NCBI GenBank assembly: GCA_030157545.1
Contig: JAOAUN010000080.1
Coordinates: forward strand, 20,705 to 84,704
Direction: 5' to 3'
Source: Burkholderiaceae bacterium
GTDB lineage: Bacteria > Pseudomonadota > Gammaproteobacteria > Burkholderiales > Burkholderiaceae_D
Length of the DNA: 64,000 nucleotides
Made by a program: the position numbers and the translations under genes. Shown one piece after another: positions 8,300 through 17,427 of this stretch. The number at the start of each line of letters is the position of its first letter. Within the stretch, counting starts at the first letter, position 1. The notes below the pieces were generated by a model, which was not told the DNA's origin, did not search any database, and saw nothing but the letters and a program-made list of their open reading frames with translations.

Positions 8300-8836
8300 C
8301 TATTCTTCTTCGATTTGAACTGGTGGCACAACCGTACGCCCTGTCTTTTGGTCATAGGACATAAAGCTGGCGGCAATGCCGAACCAGGCATCGCTGGGAA
8401 TTACACGTTCTGCAATCTGCACCAACTCATCTTCCTTGTTGAGGCGCTTATAAAAATTCGAGCAGCACTGCTCCAATGAAGTGCAGACCTCTTCGATCTT
8501 GAGTGCGCCTTGCCTGAGCGCCTCCTGCAATTTTTCTCGCAACGAGCGCAACATCGCCAGGCTCAGCGAACTCAAGGACTCCAGTTCATCCAGCAAAGAA
8601 TCTGCTTCATGCGTAATTTTTCGCAAGGCAGGAATGACAAAAATTTCCATTTTTCGCTGATGGCAATATTTTTCGAATTGTGACAAGCGGTTCAGCATCA
8701 ACTCCAGATCGAGACCACTGGCGCTCTTGAGGTTTCTGACACTATTTGAAATGTATTGCTGCAACGCCGTGATATTCCAGCGCGCTCTCTTTTGCTCAAG
8801 CTTCAATGCAACGATTGAATATGTAGCGGTCAGCAT
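8300..8836 (-). CDS. Conserved hypothetical helical protein
   Basis: From ATG 8836, preceded by CAGGGGCAG, the protein has 178 residues; the frame stays open to 8962 but that extension lacks a ribosome site. No signal peptide. The sequence is mostly helical and charged, with two Cys in EQCCSNFYKRLN and a hydrophobic patch DAWFGIAASFMSYDQKTGRT near the C-terminus. I do not recognise a family. It is 85 bp upstream of the TAXI receptor gene in the same direction and may share a transcript. Confidence 0.6.
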   Translation of the reverse strand: MLTATYSIVALKLEQKRARWNITALQQYISNSVRNLKSASGLDLELMLNRLSQFEKYCHQRKMEIFVIPALRKITHEADSLLDELESLSSLSLAMLRSLREKLQEALRQGALKIEEVCTSLEQCCSNFYKRLNKEDELVQIAERVIPSDAWFGIAASFMSYDQKTGRTVVPPVQIEEE

Positions 8837-8979
8837 GTCTGCCCCTGAAAAAAATCGTGATGCTAAAAATTTGATTACCAAGCTGGACTTAGTATAGGGA
8901 CAAGCAAAATGAGATACTTGAGGCAACGCAAAAATGCACCGCTCTTCAGGGAACGTAATCAAGGATTAGTAAGCCTGAA

Positions 8980-9008
8980 AAAAAAGACCAATGCAATTGG
9001 TCTTTTTT
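8980..9008. terminator. Bidirectional terminator after prfC
   Basis: A perfect 13-bp stem AAAAAAGACCAAT / ATTGGTCTTTTTT with a GCA loop begins 3 bp past the prfC stop. A-runs and T-runs lie on both sides, so it could act in either direction. Confidence 0.88.
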
Positions 9009-9011
9009 CGA

Positions 9012-10679
9012 TTAACTGACTTTCACAGCATGCTCTCGCGTGGAATGGAAGGTGACCCCGGGCCAACGTTCTTGTGTCAATTTCAAGTTGACGCCCGAAC
9101 TCGCCAGATAAGCCAGGTTGCCGGCCGCATCATGCGCAAGATTGCCGCCGGCTGATGATTTTTCGAAATCAGCCAGCATGCGTTTGTCATCGCAGGATAT
9201 CCAGCGCGCGCTGCTGATGCTGGTGCCTTCAAAGACGGCATCGACACCGTATTCATTCATCAGGCGGCTGGCCACGACTTCAAACTGCAGCACACCGACA
9301 GCACCCAGCACCAGGTCGCCACCATGCACAGGTTTGAACACCTGCACAGCGCCCTCTTCGCCCAACTGCTGCAAACCCTTATGCAGTTGCTTGATCTTGA
9401 GCGGATTGCGAATACGTACGGAGCGGAAAAAATCAGGCGCAAAATACGGAATGCCGGTGAACTGCAAAGGCTCGCCTTCAGAAAAGGTGTCGCCGATTTG
9501 CATATTGCCGTGGTTAGGCAGGCCAATGATATCGCCAGCGAAGGCTTCTTCGACCTGCTCGCGGCTCGACGCCATGAAGGTCACCACTGACGAGACTTTG
9601 ATATCACGGTTCAGACGCAAATGCTTGAGCTTCATCCCGCGCTCGAAGTGTCCCGAGCAGACCCGCAGGAACGCAATCCGGTCACGATGCGCCGGGTCCA
9701 TATTGGCCTGAATCTTGAACACGAAACCGGAAAAGGATGCCTCGTCCGGCTGCACCACACGCACAGTCGCATCACGCTCGCGTGGAGGCTGCGCCCAGTC
9801 AAGCAAGGCATCGAGAATTTCGCGCACGCCGAAGTTATTGATCGCCGAGCCAAAAAATACCGGCGTCAGCGTGCCAGCCAGGAAAGCGTCAAGGCTGAAC
9901 GGATGCGACGCGCCATGCACCAGTTCGACTTCCATTTTCAGCTGCTCGATCTCAAGCGGGAACATCTCTGCCAGTCGCGGATTGTCGATGCCCTTGATGA
10001 TCTCGAAAGTCTGATCTGCCTTTTCGCTACCGGCGGCAAACAGCATAATCTCGTCGCGCAGCAGGTGATACACACCGCGAAAAGTCTTGCCCATGCCGAT
10101 AGGCCAGGTCACGGGTGCGCACTGGATCTCCAGTACAGACTCGAGCTCGTCGAGCAGTTCAAGCGGATCGCGCGTTTCGCGGTCCATCTTGTTCATGAAA
10201 GTGATGATAGGTGTATTGCGCATGCGGCAGACGTTGAGCAGCTTGATTGTCTGCGCCTCGACGCCCTTGGCAGCATCAATCACCATCAGCGCGGAATCGA
10301 CAGCTGTCAGCACCCGATACGTATCTTCCGAAAAGTCCTGGTGCCCGGGGGTGTCGAGCAAATTGACAACGTGATCGCGGTACTCGAACTGCATCACCGA
10401 GCTGGCCACCGAAATGCCGCGCTGCTTTTCGATCTCCATCCAGTCGGAAGTGGCATGCCGGCCGCTCTTGCGCGCCTTGACCGTACCGGCAAGCTGGATC
10501 GCACCCGAGAACAGCAGCAGCTTTTCAGTCAGTGTGGTCTTGCCGGCATCCGGGTGGGAAATAATGCCAAATGTGCGCCGTCGTGCGACTTCACGCGCGA
10601 TCTGTTCGCGCGACACGTTGTTTATTTCAGTCTGTTCGCCGTCGTTTTCTGACATGGAGGAATCGAGGTTGCTGGCCAT
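9012..10679 (-). CDS. prfC: Peptide chain release factor 3
   Basis: Ribosomal GTPase that removes RF1 and RF2 after peptide release. It has 555 residues with GTPase motifs SHPDAGKTT (G1), DTPGHQDF (G3) and NKMD (G4), and the RF3 region [15 protein letters not shown]. Elongation-factor-like domains II and III follow. The first ATG (10679) gives an extension of about 24 residues over the usual N-terminus. A second ATG at 10655 (MSENDGEQ) is an alternative start; neither has a strong Shine-Dalgarno sequence. It stands alone with its own terminator. Confidence 0.96.
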   Translation of the reverse strand: MASNLDSSMSENDGEQTEINNVSREQIAREVARRRTFGIISHPDAGKTTLTEKLLLFSGAIQLAGTVKARKSGRHATSDWMEIEKQRGISVASSVMQFEYRDHVVNLLDTPGHQDFSEDTYRVLTAVDSALMVIDAAKGVEAQTIKLLNVCRMRNTPIITFMNKMDRETRDPLELLDELESVLEIQCAPVTWPIGMGKTFRGVYHLLRDEIMLFAAGSEKADQTFEIIKGIDNPRLAEMFPLEIEQLKMEVELVHGASHPFSLDAFLAGTLTPVFFGSAINNFGVREILDALLDWAQPPRERDATVRVVQPDEASFSGFVFKIQANMDPAHRDRIAFLRVCSGHFERGMKLKHLRLNRDIKVSSVVTFMASSREQVEEAFAGDIIGLPNHGNMQIGDTFSEGEPLQFTGIPYFAPDFFRSVRIRNPLKIKQLHKGLQQLGEEGAVQVFKPVHGGDLVLGAVGVLQFEVVASRLMNEYGVDAVFEGTSISSARWISCDDKRMLADFEKSSAGGNLAHDAAGNLAYLASSGVNLKLTQERWPGVTFHSTREHAVKVS

Positions 10680-10994
10680 TGGGGCAGTGGGGAAAAAGCC
10701 CTAGAGTCTAGCGGCTTTGACCCGTGAAGTCTAATCACGCTGCCAATTGCCAAATATTTGCAGCCGCTGAAACTATTAACATTTTTTTAATTACAAAGAG
10801 CCGAAGCCCTGCTGAAGTCGGCCCTTATATTTCTTTCGCTAATTTATCAACAGGTAGATACCTAACCATAAACCCGGCTAAACCGCATCATGCACAAGTG
10901 GCCGCAAACTTGATGCAGATTCCGCCAAAGGCAGGCAGGCTGAACTTAGAGAGCTTCCGTGATTCCATAGAAATAGACGACTCAGTGAAAACAT
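10680..10994. other. Intergenic region between divergent prfC and the GNAT gene
   Basis: About 315 bp, AT-rich in the middle (around 10775-10800). It presumably holds the promoters of both genes. I see no hairpin, repeat or convincing small gene. A plus-strand frame starting at 10724 crosses into the GNAT gene in another frame and looks spurious. Confidence 0.5.
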
Positions 10995-12113
10995 ATGCAA
11001 CAGGAAGCCATCACTATAGCTTGCTATCCGAGTCAGATTCCGCGCTTTGCCGAGCGCGCGATCGAAACTCTGTATGGCAGTCTTTACAGTTCAGTGCTGC
11101 ATCTGCGCTTGCAAGGCGCACTCGACACTGCTCATACCTATGCTGCCTGGCGCGATGGTGAACTCGTCGCGATACTGCTATTTCGCCGGCAAGGGAGCAA
11201 AATCATCGTGCTCAATGAAGGCATGCGGCTTACCAGTGACGATATCGCTGCCTTTGCCAACTATGTGTTCGGCAAACTGAAAGACGCCACCAGCATTCAC
11301 TTCCATGCAATTATTGTCGAAAGTGTTCAGCACGACTATCCAGCGCTGCTTTTACCTTGCACTGAAGACATCGTCATTGCCCTTCCAAAGACTGAAGAAG
11401 ACTATCTTGCCAGCCTGGGCAAATCGACCCGAAAGAACATACGCCAAAGTTTCGCACGCCTGCAACGCACACTGCCCGAATTCAGCCATGAAATCAGGCC
11501 AGGCAGTGCCGTACCCGAAGCACTCATGCGCGACATAATTGGTTTTAATCATGCTCGTATGGCAAGTAAGCAGCGTGCTTCGGCTCTCAACACCGAGACC
11601 AGTGACAAATTGATTTCGCTGATCAGCAAGCGCGGCATGGTCGGTATGGCCAGCATAAACGGCAGACTGTGCGGCGGCACACTCGCCTGCCGTATTGGTG
11701 ACGACCTCTATTCGCTCGTCAATTCGCACGAACCCGCTTATGACGCATTCAGTCTGGGCAGCGTATGCCGTCACCTGATGATTACTGACGCCATCAAAAT
11801 GCAGGCGCAGCGATTTCACTTGCTCGGCGGGCAGTTCGCAACCAAAAAAACGGTTCTGGGGAAAAGGCAGCAGCTTGATCATTTGGCTCTCTATCGCTCG
11901 CGCATGCAGCAGATATTGCATACCGGAGAAATAGCGCAACTGGCTTGGCGCAGTGCCATGTATCAGTCACAAACGTGGCTCGAGCATCAAGCCAGCTTGC
12001 GGGACAAAACTTTGCTGTCAAAAACGGCAGCGCTCGCGTTCACTTTTATGCGTTCAGTTAAACGCCAGCTGCTCGATCTCTTGCAAGCCTGGCATGCGAA
12101 CCCACGCCCATAA
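10995..12113 (+). CDS. GNAT / FemAB-like acyltransferase
   Basis: 372 residues. The fold signature of the CelD/BioF2-like (Acetyltransf_6) group is visible: two GNAT-like halves, with LGKSTRKNIRQSFARL in the middle and, in the second half, GMASINGRLCGGTLACRIGDDLYSLVNSHEPAYDAFSLGSVCRHLMITDAI. The second motif fits the acyl-CoA binding and substrate core of these transferases. No signal peptide. Related proteins act in polysaccharide, lipid or cell-wall modification, but the neighbours (prfC, usp) give no clue to its substrate. It converges with the usp gene, with the stops 1 bp apart. Confidence 0.75.
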   Translation: MQQEAITIACYPSQIPRFAERAIETLYGSLYSSVLHLRLQGALDTAHTYAAWRDGELVAILLFRRQGSKIIVLNEGMRLTSDDIAAFANYVFGKLKDATSIHFHAIIVESVQHDYPALLLPCTEDIVIALPKTEEDYLASLGKSTRKNIRQSFARLQRTLPEFSHEIRPGSAVPEALMRDIIGFNHARMASKQRASALNTETSDKLISLISKRGMVGMASINGRLCGGTLACRIGDDLYSLVNSHEPAYDAFSLGSVCRHLMITDAIKMQAQRFHLLGGQFATKKTVLGKRQQLDHLALYRSRMQQILHTGEIAQLAWRSAMYQSQTWLEHQASLRDKTLLSKTAALAFTFMRSVKRQLLDLLQAWHANPRP

Positions 12114-12114
12114 A

Positions 12115-12576
12115 TTATTTTGCTGGTTCCGGGTCGGACGCAACCAGCAAACTGCATCGCAATTTTTCAACCAGCAGGGCATCAGTGTTGCCACGCCACC
12201 AGCGCAGCGCAATCGGTTTGTGGCGCGAGTGACCTACGATGACGAGCTGAACCTTTAGCTGATTTGCCTGCTCCTCGATCACGCTGACGGGCTCGCCGAC
12301 CTCCAGATGCTGAATCACCGCCAGACCGGCAGCTTGCAATAGTGCAGCACCGGCATTGAGTCTCTCTTGCATCAGCTGTTTCTCTTCGGCCAAGCCCTCC
12401 TCGACGCTAAGCACTGCTGCAGCGGCGAATTCCCCCACCAGCAAATACGGCGGCGGGCTGACGACTGCAAGCAAATGCACCTGAGCCACCGAACCGGGGG
12501 CCAGACGTATGCACTCCTGAAGCGCCACCTCACTTTCAGGCGTACCGTTGTATGCCACCAATATGTTTTGGTACAT
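12115..12576 (-). CDS. Universal stress protein (UspA family)
   Basis: The start is ATG 12576 with AAGGAG 7 nt upstream, giving 153 residues; the longer frame to 12657 is unsupported. The beginning MYQNILVAYNGTPESEVALQ fits the UspA fold. The nucleotide-binding G-x2-G-x9-G-S/T motif is only partly kept: LVIVGHSRHKP, then GNTDALLVEKLRCSLLVA, where the usual GS is NT. ATP binding is therefore uncertain. A near-consensus FNR box lies about 190 bp upstream, so oxygen-dependent control is possible. Confidence 0.9.
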   Translation of the reverse strand: MYQNILVAYNGTPESEVALQECIRLAPGSVAQVHLLAVVSPPPYLLVGEFAAAAVLSVEEGLAEEKQLMQERLNAGAALLQAAGLAVIQHLEVGEPVSVIEEQANQLKVQLVIVGHSRHKPIALRWWRGNTDALLVEKLRCSLLVASDPEPAK

Positions 12577-12761
12577 GCGTATCTCCTTGTTTTGCCTGAA
12601 CGAATGAAAATAACATATCAAACTTACACCACTAGTCAGTGATCGGCAATCCGTCAAGTAAAAAAGCTTGCATTTGAGTTGCGCACAAAATCAGTGGACA
12701 GCCCTGTGGATAAGCCTGGGCAATCTTGCTTAAGCGATTGATTTTTATAGCTTCTTTTCAC

Positions 12762-12775
12762 TTGATTTAAATCAG
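12762..12775. promoter_or_regulatory. Candidate FNR/ANR box upstream of the usp gene
   Basis: TTGATTTAAATCAG matches TTGAT-N4-ATCAA at nine of ten fixed positions. If used as a class II site for usp it would put the transcription start near 12727, with a leader of about 150 nt. No good -10 box is evident there. Confidence 0.4.
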
Positions 12776-12793
12776 GGCAAGTGTGTACAGGCG

Positions 12794-12861
12794 AAAAAAA
12801 ACCCGACTAGGTTTGCACCTGTCGGGCTTAAATCCATCCTTTTGGAAGGCTGGAGGAGACG
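12794..12861 (-). ncRNA. Candidate small RNA with anti-Shine-Dalgarno stretch
   Basis: On the minus strand a promoter-like pair (12868-12896) is followed by about 68 nt ending in a strong intrinsic terminator. The terminator stem is CCCGAC/GTCGGG plus AGGT/ACCT with one bulged base, followed by eight T. The 5' part is pyrimidine-rich and contains GTCTCCTCC, which could pair with GGAGG ribosome sites. A short imperfect stem (CCTTCC-AAAA-GGATGG) lies between. There is no open reading frame. It is separated from the upstream gene by its own terminator at 12989-13018, so an independent transcript is likely. No known RNA family is recognised. Confidence 0.55.
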
Positions 12862-12867
12862 GGTTAA

Positions 12868-12896
12868 ACTATATCAACCGCCCAATCCCTTGTCTG
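12868..12896 (-). promoter_or_regulatory. Sigma-70-like promoter of the candidate small RNA
   Basis: The minus strand shows CAGACA (-35, four of six), a 17-bp spacer and TATAGT (-10, five of six). The start would fall near 12861, which gives a transcript of about 68 nt up to the terminator. Confidence 0.5.
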
Positions 12897-12988
12897 CTTT
12901 TGATTTGTGATGGTAGATATAAGTTTTGGTGATACTTGCCGGTTGTTATATCAACTTCACTAAATGTCATTCAGGATTTATCAAAAGC

Positions 12989-13018
12989 AAGCCCGCCAGG
13001 ATGACTCGTGGCGGGCTT
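12989..13018 (-). terminator. Terminator of the boxABC-dehydrogenase operon
   Basis: A 9-bp stem AAGCCCGCC / GGCGGGCTT with a 12-nt loop is followed on the minus strand by GCTTTTGATAAAT. It lies 130 bp past the 3-hydroxyacyl-CoA dehydrogenase stop. Confidence 0.6.
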
Positions 13019-13147
13019 ATGTCCCCTCTCTCGCTTTACCGGAGATAGATTTATTTTTTTAATGCCGACGCATAGTGCGCCAGTTTTTTCAGCCTGTCAT
13101 CTTGCGCCGCACAAAAATAAAGTGCCATTCGATTTCAAAACAATAAC

Positions 13148-14653
13148 TTATTGGCGACCCAGCCAGAAACGCTTTGTCAGCAAAGGACTAACACGGTAGC
13201 GCTCGCTTCGGTAAGCGGCAAATAAATTATCGAGCATAGTCACAATCTCTGCCACGCCGACTTGCTGCAGCCATTCAAACGGGCCGGCTGGATAGTTAGT
13301 GCCCAACTTCATTGCCAGATCAGCGGCCTCTTCGGTGCAGACACCCTGCCAGACCGCATCAGCAGCTTCGTTGACCAGCATCGCAATCGTGCGCGCCACC
13401 AGCAAGCCCGGCACGTCACGCAGCACCACAGGCTGCAAACCGCAATGAATCAGCGTTGCTTCAACAGTATGGCGGTCGGCGTCGCCCAACTGCGGCCCAT
13501 AAGCCAGCGCCAGCGCATCGCTTTTTGCCGACAGTAAAGGCAGATCGAGCAACGCGAGTTTCTTCAAGCCCAGCTCGACAGCAACTTGTGCCGCAGTACG
13601 TCCATCGCTGACAGGCATGCTCACTTCGCCTATCTGCAAGCCATACCAGCTTGAACCCGTATTGCGCTTGAAATCAATGCCACGGCTTTGCAAGACATCT
13701 GCCAGCCGCTGCGCGAGGGCAGATTCACCCACCACGCTAATAGCCGCCGGTGTTGTCACAGCAAGCTGATTCGTCGGCGCTACCGGCAAGCCCTCATAAA
13801 AACCTTTGCCAGCCTTGCGACCCAGCCGGCCGCCATCGACCAGCGCCTTTTGCACCAGCGAAGGCTGGTAGCGCTTGTCGCCATAGTTGGCGTCAAACAC
13901 CGAGGTCGTGACCGAATAGTTAATGTCGTGCCCAATCAAATCCATCAGCTCGCAAGGGCCCATGCGAAAGCCTGCGCTTTTCATCGCGCGATCAAATTGC
14001 GCCGGCGTGCCGGCCTGCTCTTGCAATAACTGCAGCGTCTCTGCATAGAACGGGCGCGCAATGCGGTTGACGATAAAGCCTGGCGTGGATGCTGCATGTA
14101 CGGCTGTTTTGCCCCAAGCCTGCGACAAAGCAAATACTGCATCCGCGACACCGGCATCGGTCTCGGCACCGGACACAACTTCCACCAGTTTCATCAGCGG
14201 CACAGGATTAAAGAAATGCATGCCGACCACGCGCTGCGGATGCTGCAATCCATTCGCGATGGCCGTAATCGAAATCGAGGACGTATTCGACGCCAGCACT
14301 GCGTCAACGCTGACATGCTGTTCGAGCTCGCGCAGCAGCGCTTGTTTTGCTTCGAGTTTTTCGACAATCACTTCGACGGCGAGCGCCACATCAGACAAGT
14401 CAGACAGCGTCTGCACCGGCAAAATCCGCGTCAGGATCGCGTCTTTGTCGGCATCTGCCATACGACCTTTAGCCACCAGTGAAGCCAGCGCAGAGGCAAC
14501 GCCATCACGCGCCGCCGCCGCCGCGCCTTCGCGCACGTCGAGCAATTTAACAGTGTGGCCGGCCGCAGCAGCGACCTGTGCAATGCCGGCGCCCATAGTA
14601 CCGGCTCCGATCACGCCTATGGTGGCGGGAGCGGAGAGAGAAAGAGGTGTCAT
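13148..14653 (-). CDS. 3-hydroxyacyl-CoA dehydrogenase (probably 3-hydroxyadipyl-CoA)
   Basis: 501 residues from ATG 14653; a longer frame to 14731 overlaps boxA and is unlikely. The NAD site is IGVIGAGTMGAGIAQVAA near residue 12. ASNTSSISITAIA and HFFNPVPLMKLVEVV are the 3-hydroxyacyl-CoA dehydrogenase signatures. The length and a second C-terminal dehydrogenase domain resemble PaaC/PaaH. It starts 17 bp after boxA in the same operon, so the likely step is oxidation of 3-hydroxyadipyl-CoA to 3-oxoadipyl-CoA, downstream of the box reactions. The hydratase and thiolase needed for the neighbouring steps are not in this window. Confidence 0.9.
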   Translation of the reverse strand: MTPLSLSAPATIGVIGAGTMGAGIAQVAAAAGHTVKLLDVREGAAAAARDGVASALASLVAKGRMADADKDAILTRILPVQTLSDLSDVALAVEVIVEKLEAKQALLRELEQHVSVDAVLASNTSSISITAIANGLQHPQRVVGMHFFNPVPLMKLVEVVSGAETDAGVADAVFALSQAWGKTAVHAASTPGFIVNRIARPFYAETLQLLQEQAGTPAQFDRAMKSAGFRMGPCELMDLIGHDINYSVTTSVFDANYGDKRYQPSLVQKALVDGGRLGRKAGKGFYEGLPVAPTNQLAVTTPAAISVVGESALAQRLADVLQSRGIDFKRNTGSSWYGLQIGEVSMPVSDGRTAAQVAVELGLKKLALLDLPLLSAKSDALALAYGPQLGDADRHTVEATLIHCGLQPVVLRDVPGLLVARTIAMLVNEAADAVWQGVCTEEAADLAMKLGTNYPAGPFEWLQQVGVAEIVTMLDNLFAAYRSERYRVSPLLTKRFWLGRQ

Positions 14654-14670
14654 TGAAGTAGGAAGTTTCG

Positions 14671-15915
14671 TCAGTAAGTTTCGACGTGGAAGCGGCCTTC
14701 GGCCACCATGCGTGCATGCAGCGACGGCCAATCCAGGCCGGCACTGATGCCGAGATCGCGCAAGGCTTCCATCACGCCTGCCTCCATGCCTTTAAGGCCA
14801 CAGATATAGACGTATGTATCGCCCTTGAGTAATTCAGCCACGGCAGGACCCGCTTCGCGCAGCTTGTCCTGCACATACGCGCGTGGCTCGCCTTCGACCC
14901 GCGAGAAAGCCAGGTGCATGTCGATGAAGCTGGCAGGCAGTTTTAACAGCGGCCCGAAATAAGGCAGCTCTTGCGGTTTGCGTGCGCCAAAAAACAGCAT
15001 CAGCTTGCCATCGACGGGCTTGCCATTGGCGGACAGGCGACGGCGGTATTCCGTCATTGCGCGCATTGGTGCCGCGCCGGTGCCGGTGCAAATCATCAGG
15101 ATGTTCGAGCCTGCATGGTTAGGCATCAGGTAGCTGGCACCGAACGGGCCGGTGATCTCAACCTTGTCGCCCTTTTGCAGGTCACACAAATAATTGGAAC
15201 CTACGCCTCTGGCCGGTTTGCCGTCATGGTCTGTGACGACACGCTTTACCGTCAATGACAGATTGTTGTACGACTCGCGCTCGCCATCACGCGGGCTGGC
15301 CACTGAATACATGCGCAAATAATGCGGCTTGCCCGACGCATCGGTGCCAGGCGGAATAACGCCGATCGACTGTCCTTCGAGCACCGGGAAAAACTGGTTG
15401 CCGAAGTCAAGCACGATATGCCTGATGTCGCTCTCCGCATCCTTGTCGGTGAGTCTGAAATTACCGGCGACAGTCGCTGTCACCGGTTTTTTCAAGCCAT
15501 ACAAATTCAGATACGGATGCGCAGCAGACCACGGCGCGTTCAGCGACGTGGTCGACACGGCTGCATTGTGCTGTGGTGCTTCGGCTTCATCTGCTGCAGC
15601 TGCGTCTGCGTCGGCAGACAGCGCATCGTCTGCCGGCAGTGCCATCGGCGCCGGCAATTCGTCCCAACCGAGCTGCGCTTCTATCGAATACGCATCAGCC
15701 TTCGGCATCATGTGCCAATGGTCAATCGAGCCGGTCGGGCATGGTGGCACACAGGCATTGCAGCCGTTGCAGATGTCAGGGTTCACCACATAGTTGCGGT
15801 CATCATGCGTGATCGCACCGATCGGACAAGTGTCTTCACACGTATTGCAACGTATGCAGATCTCGGGATCAATTAAATGCTGCTTGATCAGCACGATGGC
15901 TTCAGTGGCGCCCAT
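14671..15915 (-). CDS. boxA: Benzoyl-CoA 2,3-epoxidase reductase component BoxA
   Basis: Passes electrons from NADPH to the epoxidase BoxB. From ATG 15915 it has 414 residues. The N-terminus carries two 4Fe-4S clusters ([12 protein letters not shown] and [12 protein letters not shown], about residues 18-60), followed by an Ala/Asp-rich linker (about 90-120). A ferredoxin-NADP reductase-like module follows, with [12 protein letters not shown] for FAD and [13 protein letters not shown] for NADPH. The frame extends upstream to 15987, but that overlaps boxB. The start lies 7 bp after the boxB stop, so the two are translationally linked. Confidence 0.96.
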   Translation of the reverse strand: MGATEAIVLIKQHLIDPEICIRCNTCEDTCPIGAITHDDRNYVVNPDICNGCNACVPPCPTGSIDHWHMMPKADAYSIEAQLGWDELPAPMALPADDALSADADAAAADEAEAPQHNAAVSTTSLNAPWSAAHPYLNLYGLKKPVTATVAGNFRLTDKDAESDIRHIVLDFGNQFFPVLEGQSIGVIPPGTDASGKPHYLRMYSVASPRDGERESYNNLSLTVKRVVTDHDGKPARGVGSNYLCDLQKGDKVEITGPFGASYLMPNHAGSNILMICTGTGAAPMRAMTEYRRRLSANGKPVDGKLMLFFGARKPQELPYFGPLLKLPASFIDMHLAFSRVEGEPRAYVQDKLREAGPAVAELLKGDTYVYICGLKGMEAGVMEALRDLGISAGLDWPSLHARMVAEGRFHVETY

Positions 15916-15922
15916 GACTCTC

Positions 15923-17350
15923 TCAGTTAAAACGAACGTAATCGAAATCGACTGGCTGGCGGTTAATGCCAACCGGCGGCGGTGCAATCCAGTTCGCCAT
16001 CTTACCCGGCTCGATCACGCGGCCCATCAGTGACGCAACATAGGCGCGATCTTCTTCAGACGGCAACCAGTTGTTCACATTGGCAGCCCACTCGGCTTCT
16101 GACAGCAGCTGGCCATCCGGCGACACCTTGATACCGGCGAAGGTGCCGATATGACGGTTGAATGCCTTGTGCGGTGCCGACAGGCGGAACGACAGACCTG
16201 CCTTTTCGATCACGCGATTCCAGCGGCCGATGCCGGCGATAGAGTCGCGGATGTAATCGTCGCGCAGCACTTCATTGAGCGAATTCAGCATCGGCACTTC
16301 ACGTTCGACCAGCTGGCCGTTCGACACTTCAAGAATCTTGTAGTGATCGTTCTTGAGCACGTGGTCGTCAGTGCGCTTGGTTTCTTCGTAACGGCCTTTC
16401 AGACCGGCACTGTAAAACAGCGCCGCATTCGAAGACTGGTCAGCACCGAACAGATCGATGGTGACACTGAAATGGAAATTCAGGTAACGCTGAATGGTCG
16501 GCAGGTCAATCACGCCTTTGGCGCGCACTTGCGCAGGATCTTCGATACCGTACTGCTTCATGATCTCGCAGGTGCGCTGGATGGTGCGCGAGATTCCGGA
16601 CTCGCCGACGAACATGTGATGCGCTTCTTCGGTCAGCATGAAACGGCAGGTACGCGACAGCGGATCAAAGCCGGATTCAGCCAATGCATTGAGCTGGAAC
16701 TTGCCGTCACGGTCGGTGAAGTACGTAAACATGTAGAAGGCCAGCCAGTCCGGCGTCTCTTCATTGAAGGCTTCCAGAATGCGCGGCTTGTCGGCATCGC
16801 CTGAATTACGCTGCAACAGCGCTTCCGCTTCTTCGCGTCCGTCACGGCCAAAGTGTTTGTGCAGCAGATAGACCATTGCCCACAGGTGACGGCCCTCTTC
16901 CACATTGATCTGGAACAGATTGCGCAAGTCATATTGCGAAGGCGCAGTCAGACCCAGATGACGCTGCTGCTCGACCGATGCCGGCTCGGTGTCACCCTGC
17001 GTAACAATGATGCGGCGCAGGTTGGCGCGGTGTTCGCCAGGCACGTCCTGCCAAGCGTCCATACCCTTGTTTTCGCCGAAATTCACCTTGCGGTTCTCAT
17101 CTTGCTGCGTGAGGAAAATGCCCCAGCGGTAGTCAGGCATCTTCACGTGACCAAACTGCGCCCAGCCTTCAGGCGTCGTGTTGACCGCAGTACGCAGGTA
17201 GACATCGTAGCCTTGCGATTCGTCCGGACCCATGTCTTTCCACCAGTTCAGGTAGTTGGGCTGCCAGTGCTCAAGCGCGCGTTGCAGTGCACGGTCTTCT
17301 GACAGATTGACGTTGTTAGGTATTTTATCGTTGTAGTTAATCGAGCTCAC
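15923..17350 (-). CDS. boxB: Benzoyl-CoA 2,3-epoxidase di-iron component BoxB
   Basis: Converts benzoyl-CoA and oxygen to 2,3-epoxybenzoyl-CoA. It has 475 residues, the usual length. All six expected di-iron ligands are visible with the known spacing: Glu122, Glu152 and His155 (EEGRH), Asp213 (TDRD), Glu242 and His245 (TEEAHH). This is a two-residue shift from the numbering I recall for Azoarcus BoxB. It sits between boxC and boxA in one operon, with a 77-bp gap after boxC. Confidence 0.97.
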   Translation of the reverse strand: MSSINYNDKIPNNVNLSEDRALQRALEHWQPNYLNWWKDMGPDESQGYDVYLRTAVNTTPEGWAQFGHVKMPDYRWGIFLTQQDENRKVNFGENKGMDAWQDVPGEHRANLRRIIVTQGDTEPASVEQQRHLGLTAPSQYDLRNLFQINVEEGRHLWAMVYLLHKHFGRDGREEAEALLQRNSGDADKPRILEAFNEETPDWLAFYMFTYFTDRDGKFQLNALAESGFDPLSRTCRFMLTEEAHHMFVGESGISRTIQRTCEIMKQYGIEDPAQVRAKGVIDLPTIQRYLNFHFSVTIDLFGADQSSNAALFYSAGLKGRYEETKRTDDHVLKNDHYKILEVSNGQLVEREVPMLNSLNEVLRDDYIRDSIAGIGRWNRVIEKAGLSFRLSAPHKAFNRHIGTFAGIKVSPDGQLLSEAEWAANVNNWLPSEEDRAYVASLMGRVIEPGKMANWIAPPPVGINRQPVDFDYVRFN

Positions 17351-17427
17351 AATGCGTCCCTTAGTAAAATTAAAGTGGAGTTGGAGAAAAATTTATTTTT
17401 AAAATTTAAACGTAAAAAACAACAATC

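Noticed and set aside
9621..10652. A 343-codon plus-strand open frame inside prfC
   Set aside because: It is antisense to a well-conserved gene, has no family-like motifs and shows the composition of a shadow frame (rich in His, Arg and Cys).
10724..11161. A 145-codon plus-strand frame upstream of and into the GNAT gene
   Set aside because: It overlaps the GNAT gene in another frame, lacks a ribosome site and has no motif.
12705..12713. A perfect DnaA box (TGTGGATAA) in the intergenic region
   Set aside because: Only a single box is present, with no AT-rich unwinding element or box cluster and no dnaA or dnaN nearby, so it is not a replication origin.
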